A stretch of DNA of 64,000 bases, taken from Hyperoodon ampullatus (lineage: Eukaryota > Chordata > Mammalia > Artiodactyla > Ziphiidae). The stretch lies in assembly GCA_949752795.1 (NCBI GenBank), contig OX457061.1, positions 30,818,425 to 30,882,424 on the forward strand, in the 5' to 3' direction. The notes beneath the pieces are model-generated. The model searched no databases. It worked only from the letters and a program-made list of their open reading frames with translations, and was not told where the DNA came from. Of the stretch, positions 34,764-45,471 are shown piece after piece (positions within the stretch are counted from its first letter, which is position 1; each line of letters starts with the position of its first letter). A program made the position numbers and the translations under genes.

Positions 34764-35059
34764 AAAAATTTATTTTATTTTATTTATTTATTTATTTTTG
34801 GCTGTGTTGGGTCTTCGTTGCTGTGCATGGGCTTTCTCTAATTGCGGTGAGCAGGGGCTACTCTTCATTGTGGTGTGCAGGCTTCTCATTGCAATGACTT
34901 CTCTTTTTGGGAGCATGGGCTCTAGAGCACAGGCTCAGTAGTTGTGGCACATGGGCTTAGTTGCTCATGGTATGCGGGATCTTCCCAGACAAGGGATCGA
35001 ACACGTGTCCCCTGCATTGGCAGGTGTATTCTTAACCACTGCGCCACCAAGGAAGTCCC
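34764..35059 (-). mobile_element. Long CHR-type SINE (~295 bp)
   Basis: Left tail of TTTATT units, GTGTTGGGTCTTCGTTGCTG, ending ACTGCGCCACCAAGGAAGTC. Flanks AATTTTCC at 34750 and 35060 begin a slightly decayed target duplication. Confidence 0.93.
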
Positions 35060-35103
35060 AATTTTCCATTTTTAAATATTAGGAACTAAATAAAAACTTT
35101 TTT

Positions 35104-35311
35104 TTTTTTTTTTTTTTTTGCAGTACGCGGGCCTCTCACTGTTGTGGCCTCTTCCGTTGTGGAGCACAGGTTCTGGACGCGCAGGCTCAGCGGCCATGAC
35201 TCACGGGCCTAGCCGCTCCACGGCATGTGGGATCCTCCCAGACAGGGGCACGAACCCGTGTCCCCTGCATCGACAGGCGGACTCTCAACTACTGCGCCAC
35301 CAGGGAAGCCC
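35104..35311 (-). mobile_element. CHR-type SINE, ~205-bp subfamily
   Basis: Long T run (to about 35119), then GCGGGCCTCTCACTGTTG, ending GCCACCAGGGAAGCCC. Flanks ATAAAAACTTTT and ATAAAAATATTTT form an imperfect target duplication. Confidence 0.93.
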
Positions 35312-35319
35312 ATAAAAAT

Positions 35320-35965
35320 ATTTTTAAACACTATGAAGACTAAATAAATCTGTGGAGTCAATTGGGCCCAGGTTAAGACCACTGACTTAGTGCCTCTGAA
35401 GGTAATTTGTCTCCAGGAACTACACCTTGAGTTGTGCTGATTCTATGCAGAGCCAATCGCTAGGCTACAGGAAATCCCTGAGCAGGCCTTGGGTGGGGGC
35501 ACTTCTCTTTCCATCTTCCTTCCCCAGCTGGTCTCATTGGGCCCATCACTCAACTTTCCATGATGAATGCTTTGTTGGTTTCTGTTCCATGGAGTTTAAG
35601 GACCATGGAGGGTCTCTCATCACAGCCCTTCTTTTCTAGGAAAATAAATGGCCAGCTCCCTGGAGTTGGGGATTTTTTATGCAATGACTTTCCTCTATGA
35701 GATTTATTGCAGCAGCTTTGTGAGAGATTTGTAGTAAGTAGTGTTCAGGCTGTAGGTCTTAAATCCTCAATGCCACAGTCATAACTCTCCAGGAAGGAAA
35801 TGATAGAAGATCACAGTAGCTAATATTGCATTATGATGATACTGTCTCCGCAGAAATGATTGCCATCTTGCTGCTGCTGTCTTACTTAAGAAACATGAGC
35901 TCTTCAAATGTGCTTTGAGATATCTATTCTGGTGGAGCCTTGTGACATCCAGAAGAACCTGTAAA
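35320..35965. other. No gene recognised
   Basis: About 645 bp unassigned; short open frames only. Confidence 0.5.
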
Positions 35966-36115
35966 CCAGGGGAAGGAAGCAAACATTTGTTAAATGTCTT
36001 TCACTCCCCTTTTCACATATGGGAGACTGAGGCTCAAAGAAATGAAATAATTTTCCCAAGGTCTCTACCTGTAAAACCTCTCTGATTCCAAAGCAGATCT
36101 TGTCCACCATCTACA
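35966..36115 (-). mobile_element. MIR SINE fragment
   Basis: On + : GCAAACATTTGTTAAATGTC, GGGAGACTGAGGCTCAAAGA, TTTTCCCAAGGTCTC, CTGATTCCAAAGCAGATCTT. Confidence 0.75.
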
Positions 36116-36429
36116 CAGAACATATTTTTATGTATAAGAGGATGTCTAATGAATCAAAGTTGATAGGCATAAATGGTGAAATATTTTTTTATCATTTTTA
36201 CCTCCATCTATTTCACTTTTAGATTTAGTGTACAGTGTATGGGGAGTCCATAGACAAACAATCTAGATGACATCATGAGGAAACAAATCAGACAAACCCA
36301 GACTGTGGAATAAAGGCAATCATCCCAGTCACTTCAAAAAGTCAATATCATAGTGAAAAATGTCTGGGTACTCTTCTGGACTAAGAGAGACTGAAAGGCA
36401 AATTAACAAATGCAATATGTAAACTTAAT
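36116..36429. other. No gene recognised
   Basis: AT-rich; nothing recognised. Confidence 0.45.
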
Positions 36430-36800
36430 TGGATGCTAGTTCCAAATGGAACTATATGAGATATTTTGGGAACAACTGAGGAAATGTGAGTATGGACTAG
36501 ATGGTAGATGATATTAGAGATTATTATTAGTTGTCTTAATTGTGATATTGTATTGCGGTTATGGAGGAAAACAACCTTGTTCTTAGGTTCAGATATGTGC
36601 TGAAGTGTTTAGGAGTGAAGTGACATGATGTCTGCCCTTTAATTTCAAATGATTGAGCGAAAAATTATGTGTGTGTATGTGTAAAATATTGTCAATTGCC
36701 AAAGCTAGGTAGTGAGTATGTAGGTATTTATTACACTATTTTTTCAACTTTTCTGTACATTTAAGTTTTTTCATAGTATTAAGTGAAAATATACAAATAA
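36430..36800 (+). mobile_element. Old L1M-like 3' UTR
   Basis: GGGAACAACTGAGGAAATGT, TGATATTGTATTGCGGTTAT, GACATGATGTCTGCCC, ACACTATTTTTTCAACTTTT and an A-rich end. Confidence 0.55.
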
Positions 36801-36933
36801 AAAAACTGGATTGGATTAAGCTGCCTCAGAATAATGGAGAGGGAGCTGCTCTGACAAGGGTAAAAGCAGTTTGAAATTCCTTTAGAAGATCAAAACTGTG
36901 GACAAACTTACATAGCTTAGATTGTGTGTTCAT

Positions 36934-37059
36934 GGGACTTCACTGGCGGTCCAGTGGTTAAGATTCCATGCTTCCACTGCAGGGGGCATAGGATCAATCC
37001 CCGGTCGGGGAAGGAAGATCCTGCATCCTGTATGGTGTGGCCAAAAATATACATATATA
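36934..37059 (+). mobile_element. Short CHR-type SINE (~120 bp)
   Basis: GGGACTTCACTGGCGGTCCA head, CAATCCCCGGTCGGGGAA box B region, end TGTGGCCAAAAA. A 9-bp target duplication (TGTGTTCAT) lies at 36925-36933 and 37060-37068. Confidence 0.92.
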
Positions 37060-37346
37060 TGTGTTCATTATAGTAAATGTAAAGAATATTTTTAAAAGGA
37101 TAGGTACATAATTGCAGCCATGTAAAAATATGTTTGCAGGTAGACAAGAATTAGAAATGTATCTGTTGGGTTAATGGAACTAGAGGTGATCTTTTTTTTT
37201 TTTTCGAAATTACTCTTGCTGTGTCACCTTTTCTATTAACATAATTAACCAAAATTAAGCCCACAGACCAAGATAGAGAAAGGTCACGGCTGTTTGCTAT
37301 GGTGTGGGGTTACAGATGAATATTTTTCTTTTAAGAATCATACTTG

Positions 37347-37555
37347 GGGCTTCCCTGGTGGCGCAGAGGTTGAGAGTCCGCCTGCCGATGCAGGGGACGC
37401 GGGTTCGTGCCCCGGTCTGGGAGGATCCCACGTGCCGCGGAGCGGCTGGGCCCGTGAGCTATGGCCGCTGAGCCTGCGCGTCCGGAGCCTGTGCTCCGCA
37501 ACGGGAAAGGCCACAACAGTGAGAGGCCCACATACCACAAAAAAAAAAAAAAAAA
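37347..37555 (+). mobile_element. CHR-type SINE, ~205-bp subfamily
   Basis: A 14-bp target duplication (AAGAATCATACTTG) lies at 37333-37346 and 37556-37569. Complete, with an A tail. Confidence 0.95.
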
Positions 37556-37821
37556 AAGAATCATACTTGAAGCCCTTTGTAAAAGTGTATTCTGTATTTT
37601 TATAATCGGTAAATGCAATAGTTTACTGCATTACTAAAAACAAATCATTGTGGGAGCTCCAGCTCCATAATTCTAGCATGGTTAAGAAGATTTGGGGAAA
37701 CTAACCATAAGTGAAAATTAAATAATTAAAAATGCAAAGCAGCTTCAGAAAGTTAGAAGTTTGGTTCATGAATGACTGAACAAACAGTTTCATCTATATT
37801 ATAAGAACAACTGTCCATAAA

Positions 37822-38030
37822 ACAGGGGTCAACAAACACAAGCTGGCCACCTGTCTTTATAAATAAAATTTTATTGGAACAAAGCCATGCTTATTCATTT
37901 ATGTATTGTCTATGGCTGCTTTAATGGTGCAATGGCAAAGGTGAGTGGCTTCAACAGAAACGGTGTGGTGTGCAAAGCCTAAAATACCACTACCTGGTGC
38001 TTTATGAAAAAGTTTGCCAAGCCCTAGTCT
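37822..38030. mobile_element. hAT-like non-autonomous DNA transposon (family 1)
   Basis: Second copy of the family at 11148-11365: AGGGGTCAACAAAC, TTTTATTGGAACAAAGCC, GTATTGTCTATGGCTGC, GCAAAGCCTAAAATA, ending AAAAGTTTGCCAAGCCCTAG, complementary to the start. Confidence 0.75.
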
Positions 38031-38279
38031 AAAAGTATATATGTACTATATGAAAAAGGATTAAATAAGAATATGGAAAAATAAAGTTGATTTATTATGG
38101 TGGAGGTATTATTGTAATTTTTATTCATATTTAATAATTTTAAACATGTTACAAGGCAGTTTGTTCATTAAATAAATATTTTTAAGAAAAAATAATTGAA
38201 TGAGCCATTACTGTTTTTACAATGCATGAAATTGTGATAGGGAAACAAATAGCAATACATATCACATAGTTATTAAAGT

Positions 38280-39075
38280 CTGACATGAAAATTCTAACCC
38301 TTAGAGTTGAGCCAAAGAAAATAATCAGAAATACAGGAGGAAATTACCAAGATAATTCTCACAAAATTGTTCATAATAATAAAATAGTGAAAATAATAGG
38401 GTAGCTATTAAATAAATAATTGTGTCTACATGATGGAATATTACACACTCATAAAAAATACTTTTTTTAAAGAATTTATTATTATTTCAAAATCAGAAAA
38501 AATAATATAATATTTTTTAAAAGTTGAGGTGTTATTCACTGATGATGGAAAATGTTCATGACAGTGACAATGAAGTAAAATAAATTACAGAACATTTAAA
38601 AATATCTATCAACATTATCTATATACATTTATAAATATATAGAAAAATGTCTGAAAAGTATAAACTATACCATCAACAGTGATTTAGGAAGTGATAGGTG
38701 GGAGGATTGTTTTCTTCCTTCCTAATACAATTCTAGAGTATGTAATTTTTTTCTGAGCATGTATAACAAGAGAAGAAATTATATATGTATATACATCCAT
38801 CTTTAAAAATAATACTTACTAAAAGTTTTTAAATGACCTAGTTAAATGTTATGGAAAGCTGAAAACAAAATTACAGAGAAAATATGATCTCAAGTTTAGG
38901 AATAAAATGCAGACAAGAATAAAATGTACCAAGAAAATGTCAAAATATTAAGTGTTGCTTCTGGGTGAGGTATCGTGGATGATTCTTGCCTTATCTTTTT
39001 GTACTTATCTCTTTCTCCCTGATCTTTCTACAATGAACATATATTACTTGGATAATCAGGAAAAAAATTGTAAAG
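38280..39075 (+). mobile_element. Old L1M fragments (ORF2 end and 3' UTR)
   Basis: CATGATGGAATATTACACAC (38430), TATACCATCAACAGTGATTT (38668) and TCTGGGTGAGGTATCGTGGA (38961) follow the L1M order, with AT-rich interruptions. May be two overlapping fragments. Confidence 0.6.
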
Positions 39076-39171
39076 TAAGAATTTGTTAAAATAACTTTTT
39101 AAAGGAAAAGAGTACTATTATAGCTGTTACCAATCCATATCCCTAGACTTTTGAATCTCTTTATTTTTCTG

Positions 39172-39173
39172 TG

Positions 39174-39247
<74 letters not shown>
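39172..39247 (+). repeat. Compound microsatellite (TCTCTG)n-(CT)n-(CA)n
   Basis: Three adjoining motifs; the CT part is at about 39192-39216 and the CA part at 39217-39247. Likely length-variable. Confidence 0.95.
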
Positions 39248-39252
<5 letters not shown>

Positions 39253-39689
39253 GCACACAGTAATTCCTGACAGTAGTAATGACTTCTATTATTAAACTCT
39301 ACCAGGTCCTCCATTTGTGTTTCACACTTCCTGGCCTCCTTCCCACACAATTCCCCAAAATCTTGTATGTCGCTTGAACTCCACAGGTGAGACAGAAAGG
39401 AGGAGGAGGACACAAGCACTTAGGCAAGGCTCCTGACACTATGCAAAGGATAAAATACTCAAGCCCTTACTGTGGCAAACAAGGCACACGTGACCCGCCT
39501 CCCCCCAACCAACCTCCCCCCAAACTCACACTGCTCTGATCTCATCTTTCACTCTCTCTGTCTCTCTTACATTTCCTTCAGGTTCCTTCTCAAATTTCAT
39601 CTTACCAGGGACACCTGACTTTGGCCTTCACCAACTCCACTGAGTTGGTTTCAGGTCTAATCAAATATGTTTTATGAAACCTGAATAAA
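39248..39689. other. No gene recognised
   Basis: CT-rich with possible L2-like traces near 39545-39640 that are too weak to call. Confidence 0.4.
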
Positions 39690-40245
39690 TTTATCATAAA
39701 AATGATAAACCACTGTGCAAGTCAGTTCCCAAGATGAAATCCTGGTAGTCACACCTTTGGAAAGTCCCCTCCCACACTGAATAAAGCTGACCTGTGTGAC
39801 CATTAGGACGCTGCAGACATGAGACGGGGGCTTCCAAGGCTCGTCATAAGAGACATTGAGACTTCTGCGTTACTCTCTTGGATCACCTGCTCTGGAGGAA
39901 GCCAGCCACCATGCCGTGAGGACATTCAAGGAGCCAGACAGGGAGACCCACATAGTGAGGACTTGAGACCTACTGCCAACAGCCAGCATCAACATGCCTT
40001 TGTGTGTGTAAGCCACCTTGGAAGCAAATTGTCCAGCCCCAGTCAAGCCCTCATATGACTGCAGTCCTGGCCAACATTTTGACTATAATTTCATGAATGA
40101 CCTTGAGCCAGAAGTACCCAGCTAAGGTGCTCCTGATTTCCTGACCCACAGATACTATGAGGGATTAAAAAAAATCTTTATTGTTGTTTAATCCACTAAG
40201 TGTTGGGGGTAGTTTGTTACACAGAAATGATAATTAATACACTCA
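39690..40245 (+). mobile_element. MaLR (MLT1-type) LTR
   Basis: CCAACAGCCAGCATCAACAT, CAGCCCCAGTCAAGCCCTCA, TATGACTGCAGTCCTGG, CCACAGATACTATGAGGGAT, TTAATCCACTAAGTGTTGGG, ending GATAATTAATACAC. Nearly complete. Confidence 0.85.
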
Positions 40246-40801
40246 CTAACCTAACTCTTAAACTCTTTTAATCTACATGGCTCTAATTCCTTCAAGTAAC
40301 CCACCCCTCCAGACCCACATAAACCAACACAAACTTGGGCAAAGTAGACCACTGCCCCTGGAACTCATCCAAAGTACCATTCTACACTTCTGGTCCTCTC
40401 TTCCTTGCTGTTCCTACTTCCCTGTGTCTCTAAAGCCCCCCTGTCTCTACATCTCAGTGAATGACACCCACCTCAGGACTATTATCCTCTTACAGCAGGT
40501 TTGGGGCAGATTTCAGCCTCCACCCTCTCCCATAATTCTGTTACTCTCCGTCCAGAACCTCAACCTAAAGTCTGGGGGTGGAGACATTTCTCATTTTTGC
40601 CCCCCACCCTTACCTCAGGATTCAGACAATCGAGGCTGGCCACACGTACCCAGCCCTGCCTGCAGAAGAGGATGGAACCATTTATGTAAGAAGCTTATCT
40701 GAATGAGGCTCCCTCAAACTGCTGGGTGGGTCAGATTTTGCAACCCAGAATACTGCTGTGAGAGATGACAGCCGCATCTCCATGGAGAAATAATTTCCAG
40801 G
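40246..40801. other. No gene recognised
   Basis: CT- and C-rich. The open frame 40277-40702 (141 codons) has no domain; it probably reflects the base composition. Confidence 0.45.
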
Positions 40802-41128
40802 GGCTTCCCTGGTGGTGCAGTGGTTAAGAATCGCCTACCAACGCAGGGGACAGGGGTTCGAGCCCTGGTCCGTGAAGATCCCACATGCCGCAGGGCAACG
40901 AAGCTCGTGTGCCACAACTACTGAGCCCACAAGCCACAACTACTGAAGCCTGCATGCCTAGAGCCCATGCTCCGCAACAAGAGAAGCCACTGCAATGAGA
41001 AGCCTGCACACTGCAGCGAAGAATATCCCCTGCTCACCTCAACTAGAGAAAGCCTGCACGCCACAACAAAGACCCAATACAGCCAAAAATAAAATAAATA
41101 AATTTATTAAAAATAATAATCATCATCA
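40802..41128 (+). mobile_element. Long CHR-type SINE (~325 bp)
   Basis: GGCTTCCCTGGTGGTGCAGT head, GGTTCGAGCCCTGG box B region, repeated CCACAACTACTGA units, end CCCAATACAGCC then AAAATAAA-rich and CAT-rich tail. Flanks AATTTCCAGG and CATCTCCAGG are a weak target duplication. Confidence 0.93.
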
Positions 41129-41283
41129 TCTCCAGGCCAAGAGGATCAGTCTGGCTCACTTGCCCTGTTTCATCACTAGTGTTCTTTAGTTCTCTCTCAG
41201 CACCTTTCTGCCTCTATCAACAAGTTTCATCAAGAAACAATCTCAGGATGTATAGTATGAACCCCTAATTCTAAGACACAGCA

Positions 41284-41565
41284 TGTGTGTATATCTGTAT
41301 GTATGATGTGTACATGTGTCTGTATGTATGGGGCATGTATCTGTATATCTCTGTGTGTGTATACTGTATGTGTGCTGTGTGTTTTGTGTGTGTCTATACA
41401 CATGTGTGTATCTGTATGTGTGTATATCTGCATGTGTGCTTTGTGTGTACATGCTGTGTTTGTATGTATGTTAAGTGTACATGTGTGTTCTTCGTATCTG
41501 TATTATGTTTTGTGTGTGTACCTCTCTGTTGTGTGCATGTATGTATGTATGATAGGTGTATGTGC
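41284..41565 (+). repeat. Degenerate TG-rich satellite
   Basis: About 280 bp of TGTGT, TGTATG and CTGTATG units without a fixed period. All three + frames are open for long stretches and read as Cys/Val-rich nonsense. Confidence 0.85.
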
Positions 41566-41667
41566 TTGTGCACACATCCAGCTTCACCAGCTTGGGATTC
41601 ATACAATTTCCCTCCACAGAACACCTAAAATACAACAAATGCTTGCTTTTGATAAGTGTACCATAGT

Positions 41668-41755
41668 TGTGTAAGATGTTAGCATTAGGTGAAGCTGGGT
41701 AAAGGGTATGCAGGGTATACAGGAACTCTTCTGTAAACCTAAAATGTTTAGAAGC
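41668..41755 (+). mobile_element. Old L1M 3' UTR fragment
   Basis: GTAAGATGTTAGCATTAGGT, GAAGCTGGGTAAAGGGTATG, CTTCTGTAAACCTAAAATG. Confidence 0.7.
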
Positions 41756-42030
41756 TATTGCCTGGATTAGCAGGAAATTTAATCTTCCCCTCTTCCTTAG
41801 GTCTAAAACTTCCCAGGGGCACTTATCTTTTGTCCAATGCACCGACCTGGTTGTGACATCCTCACCAGTGGAGGAGAGTCAGGCATGATGTCTGCACAAC
41901 CACAGCCCAGACCAACAACTCTCTAACTTGCCAAATTGTCATTCCTATTTGCTACGCCTGCAGAGTGATCACCAACAAGCTAGATTCCCTTCCAGACTTG
42001 TATACTAAAACATTTAAAAGATAAAAATAG

Positions 42031-42271
42031 GGGGCTTCCCTGGTGGCGCAGTGGGCTTCCCTGGTGGCGCAGTGGTTGAGAGTCCGCCTGCCGATGCAGG
42101 GGACACGGGTTCGTGCTCCGGTCCGGGAAGATCCCACATGCCGCGGAGCGGCTGGGCCCGTGAGCCATGGCCGTTGAGCCTGCGCGTCCGGAGCCTGTGC
42201 TCCGCAATGGGAGAGGCCACAACAGTGAGAGGCCCACATACCTCAAAAAAAAATAATAATAAAAAAAAAAA
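42031..42271 (+). mobile_element. CHR-type SINE with duplicated head
   Basis: The first ~21 bp (GGGCTTCCCTGGTGGCGCAGT) occur twice in tandem, from 42032 and from 42053. The tail is A-rich with AATAAT units. The left target copy AAAAGATAAAAATAG is at 42016-42030, and its partner lies beyond the next SINE at 42484-42497. Confidence 0.92.
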
Positions 42272-42280
42272 AAAAAAATA

Positions 42281-42483
42281 GGGACTTCCCTGGTGGTCCA
42301 GTGGTTAAGAATCTGCCTTCCAATACAGGGGACACGGGTTCCATCCCTGGTTGGGGAACTAAGATCCCACATGCCGTGGGGCAACTAAACCTGTGTGCTG
42401 CAATGAAGAGCCCATGTGCCACAATGAAAGATGCCACAACTAAGACCTGATGCAGCCAAAAATAAATAAATATATTTTCTTTA
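42281..42483 (+). mobile_element. CHR-type SINE, short-head subfamily with extended body
   Basis: GACTTCCCTGGTGGTCCAGT head, GGAACTAAGATCCCACATGC, TGATGCAGCC end, then AAATAAATA tail. It starts directly in the tail of the previous SINE. Confidence 0.9.
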
Positions 42484-42497
42484 AAAAGATAAAAATA

Positions 42498-43256
42498 AAA
42501 AATTCTTAGAAAAAGACAGAGGAAGGAAGCACAAATTGAAGGGCAAGAGGCTAATTTAGGGCAGAACGGCATTTTTAAGGGACCAGGGGAGAAAATGGGT
42601 CTTTTGCCTGACGTTGTCCAAATCTAGGCTGGGTAAAGGTGAGGGTCCAGAGGAGGAGCAGAAAGCTGCTTGCTTAGTGGACTTGGGCCTTAGCTATTCA
42701 AATTCTCCCTAAAGCTGTGTGTGTTGCCACGGGCTCAACATTTTACAGATGGCTATTTGGGGCTTAAATATTCTTCCTCCTACCCCCGCCCCACAAGTCA
42801 ATTAAGATTTCTTCAGAGAATAGTGGGTCTGCCCTGCCCTGCCCTGCCCTGCTAGACTGGAAACAAAGTGCTCACCTCCTGGGAGGAATGCGGTCCGTCC
42901 TTGCTCTCAGCTTACTAAGCAACCTGTTGACGAGCTTATAATTACCAGAGCTGTGTGCTGCACAATGAATGCTCTTGGGGATTTTAATGATCGAAGTGAA
43001 TGAACATGCTTCAACGTTTGGAAACGTGCTTGAGAAGAATAATTGCTTTAAAGTGTTTCATAAATTGTTGCTAGGAAACCATATCAAGATGGGCCTTTTC
43101 ACTTACAAGTTGAAGTTCAACTGGCAGGAAATTCTTCCATTCAAAATACAGGTAAGCAAACAGAACAATACAAAAAAGAAAGAAAGACAGAGACCTACTA
43201 GCTGTCAGAGAAAATCTTTCACCTGAAACAAAATGGAGAACAAGAGGCAGGACTAT
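42498..43256. other. Repeat-poor block, no gene recognised
   Basis: Holds a (CTGCC)n pentamer run at about 42829-42852 and an open frame at 42969-43226. An RFX X-box-like GTTGCTAGGAAAC lies at about 43067. CAG/GTAAGC at about 43151 looks like a splice donor. None of this proves an exon. Confidence 0.45.
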
Positions 43257-43306
43257 ATATACATACATATATATATATATTTTTTTGGTGTGTGTGTGTG
43301 TGTGTG
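43257..43306 (+). repeat. (AT)n-(T)n-(GT)n compound microsatellite
   Basis: It joins the T tail of the adjacent minus-strand SINE; the SINE tail has probably seeded the GT run. Confidence 0.9.
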
Positions 43307-43496
43307 GTACACGGGCCTCTCACTGTTGTGGCCTCTCCCATTGTGGAGCACAGGCTCCGGATGCACAGGCTCAGCGGCCATGGCTCACGGGGCTAGCCGC
43401 TCCGCGGCATGTGGGATCTTCCCGGACCGGGGCACGAACCCAAGTCCCCTGCATCAGCAGGCGGACTCTCAACCACTGAGCCACCAGGGAAGCCCC
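43281..43496 (-). mobile_element. CHR-type SINE, ~205-bp subfamily
   Basis: TACACGGGCCTCTCACTG start (left), end CACCAGGGAAGCCCC. The terminal 9 bp GGAAGCCCC are repeated at 43488-43496 and 43497-43505. The tail is a microsatellite. Confidence 0.92.
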
Positions 43497-43509
43497 GGAA
43501 GCCCCTTGG

Positions 43510-43840
43510 CAGGACAGTATTGATGACAGTGATGGATTTGCATCTCAGCTCATACTAGTTATATGATCTTGGGCAATTCTTTTTTTTTTTTTTTTTTTTT
43601 GGCCTTGCCACGGGGCTTGCAGGATTTTAGTTCCCCGACCAGGGATCAAACCTGCGGCCCCCCGGCAGTGAAAAAACTCAGTCCTAACTGCTGGACTGCC
43701 AGGGAATTCCCTTGGGCAATTCTTTTAATGATTTATTCTCAGTTTCATCAACTGAAAAATGGGGCTATCGATAACTAAAAAGACTGGAGATAAGGAACAT
43801 ATGAAGCCACTCAGCACAGAGTTCTCCATATTTTATTTAT
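43510..43840 (+). mobile_element. MIR SINE split by a short SINE
   Basis: Left part GTGATGGATTTGCATCTCAG, TATATGATCTTGGGCAATTC. Right part (from 43727) TTATTCTCAGTTTCATCAAC, GAAAAATGGGGCTATCGATA. Confidence 0.75.
43584..43710 (-). mobile_element. Short CHR-type SINE inside a MIR
   Basis: Long T run, TTAGTTCCCCGACCAGGG, ending GGACTGCCAGGGAATTCC. A 16-bp target duplication (CTTGGGCAATTCTTTT) lies at 43568-43583 and 43711-43726. Confidence 0.95.
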
Positions 43841-43849
43841 TTATTTCTA

Positions 43850-45154
43850 CTCACTTGTTCCAAAAGATTTTAAGGTAGCTTACACATTTATTCCCTGTCT
43901 TAGTTTCTGTTCCCCCAAAAGCATCCCTTTACACAAGAAATTGGGAAGAGATGGCTTATTTGGGAAGTAATTCCAGGAAGTTCAAGTGAAACAGTGAAGA
44001 ATGTAAGACTGGAGAGGGAGAAAAGTCAGTAAAATGTGCACCAATGAGCAGGAAAGCCCACTATGGATTAATATTGCTGGGAACCCTCTGAAGGACCATG
44101 TAGAACACATCTCAAAATTCTCCCGCTGAGGGTGAGGGGGAAGTCAAGGTATTTATCCATTGACTTTCATCTTTCAGTGGTTGAGGGTTGCTCCTGGGAG
44201 CCTTAAATAACCAACACCTTCGCAATGCCCTGAGAAGTCTGGTAATTTCTGGTGGAATGAGAAAAAACCTTCAGGAAGAGAAGCAGGGAGCTGCAGGCAC
44301 GTGAGGTAGGAACCAGCCAGTTCCTAGAACAATCCCCTCCAGCTGTATATGAACTCAGAGGTGGGCCAGTGAGGTGGAGCATTGACAGAATCTGCTACAC
44401 TTAGGGTTCAACAAGGTAAGGTTAACTGATGCAGAAACTGCGGTAAAATAAAAACAGATACTCTGTAAATGTTGCTAAATCTAGCGAAAGATTATTTTGC
44501 AGAAAGGCTGGCTGTGACAACTGATAACACTTTTTTCTTGACACAAAATAGCCTGGAACTTGGGCAAGGGTTCCATATTCATGTGGACAATAAATGGTTG
44601 AGCAAATCCTTTATATACGGCATGCCTTTGTTGACCAAGGTCTAGGGGATCTGGAACATTCTTATGGGGTTCAACTATGGCTGGACTTCAGGCTTTAAAC
44701 ATTAAATTTGAACTTTGGGCACCAAGTTATATTTGGAAATTATATTCCTACTCTGCATAGGTCAGGAAGAAAGTACTACAATTACTTCCCTACCTCTAGT
44801 AGGGACTGACTGACAGCGGTTTGTCATCTGGATCATTAGCAAGTCAAGCAGGGCTCAAATGTGGCACTCCCTAACGTGGAAGAATAAAAGAAGTTCAATG
44901 TCATCCTCCGAAGTTTTCTCAGCATGTTTTTTCCCCACCCAGACCTGAGAATATCTTTAGCAGCACCATCATGTCCCGCAGAAATGGAAAGCCATGTTGG
45001 CAGCATTGGCAGAAAGCAAGGGGATAAGGTAGGGCAATGCCCCAGGTGGGGACAGAAAGGCTGGCAATCCCCTCCCCCAGACCCCCAACATCCAGGTCCA
45101 TTGCCAGGAAGCAGCAAGATGAGATATGGAAAGAAAAGAAGGAAGGAAGTCAAG
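43850..45154. other. No gene recognised; possible unnamed old repeat at 43900-44400
   Basis: The part with CCCTCTGAAGGACCATGTAG, AACACATCTCAAAATTCTCC and GAGGGTTGCTCCTGGGAGCC has the feel of an old dispersed LTR, but I cannot place it. The rest is unassigned. Confidence 0.35.
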
Positions 45155-45164
45155 AAGGAGGGAA

Positions 45165-45471
45165 GGGGCTTCACTGGTGGTGCAGTGGTTAAGGATCTGC
45201 CTGCCAATGCAGAGGACACGGGTTCAAGCCCTGGTCTGGGAAGATCCCACATGCCGCGGAGCAACTAAGCCCATGAGCCACAACTACTGGGCCTGCGCGT
45301 GTAGAGCCTGTGCTCCACAACAAGAGAAGCCATGACAATGAGAAGCCCGCACACTGCGATGAAGAGTAGTCCCCGCTCGCCACAACTAGAGAAAGCCTGC
45401 ACACAGAAACAAAGACCCAACACAGCCAAAAATAAATAAATTAATTAATTAATTAATTAAATTTTTTTAAA
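45165..45471 (+). mobile_element. Long CHR-type SINE (~305 bp)
   Basis: GGCTTCACTGGTGGTGCAGT head, GGTTCAAGCCCTGGTC, CCACAACTACTGGGCC, end CCAACACAGCC, tail AAATAAATAAA then a (TTAA)n run at 45440-45461. A 10-bp target duplication (AAGGAGGGAA) lies at 45155-45164 and 45472-45481. Confidence 0.94.

Noticed and set aside
39819..40058. 79-codon open frame
   Set aside because: Lies inside a MaLR LTR.
40277..40702. 141-codon open frame
   Set aside because: CT/C-rich composition, no recognisable domain or splice signals.
41285..41674. Cys-rich 129-codon open frame
   Set aside because: Product of TG/TGTATG repeats; open in several frames with no start context or homology.
42969..43226. 85-codon open frame as a coding exon
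   Set aside because: No homology recognised; the splice-donor-like site alone is not enough. Kept only as a low-interest finding.
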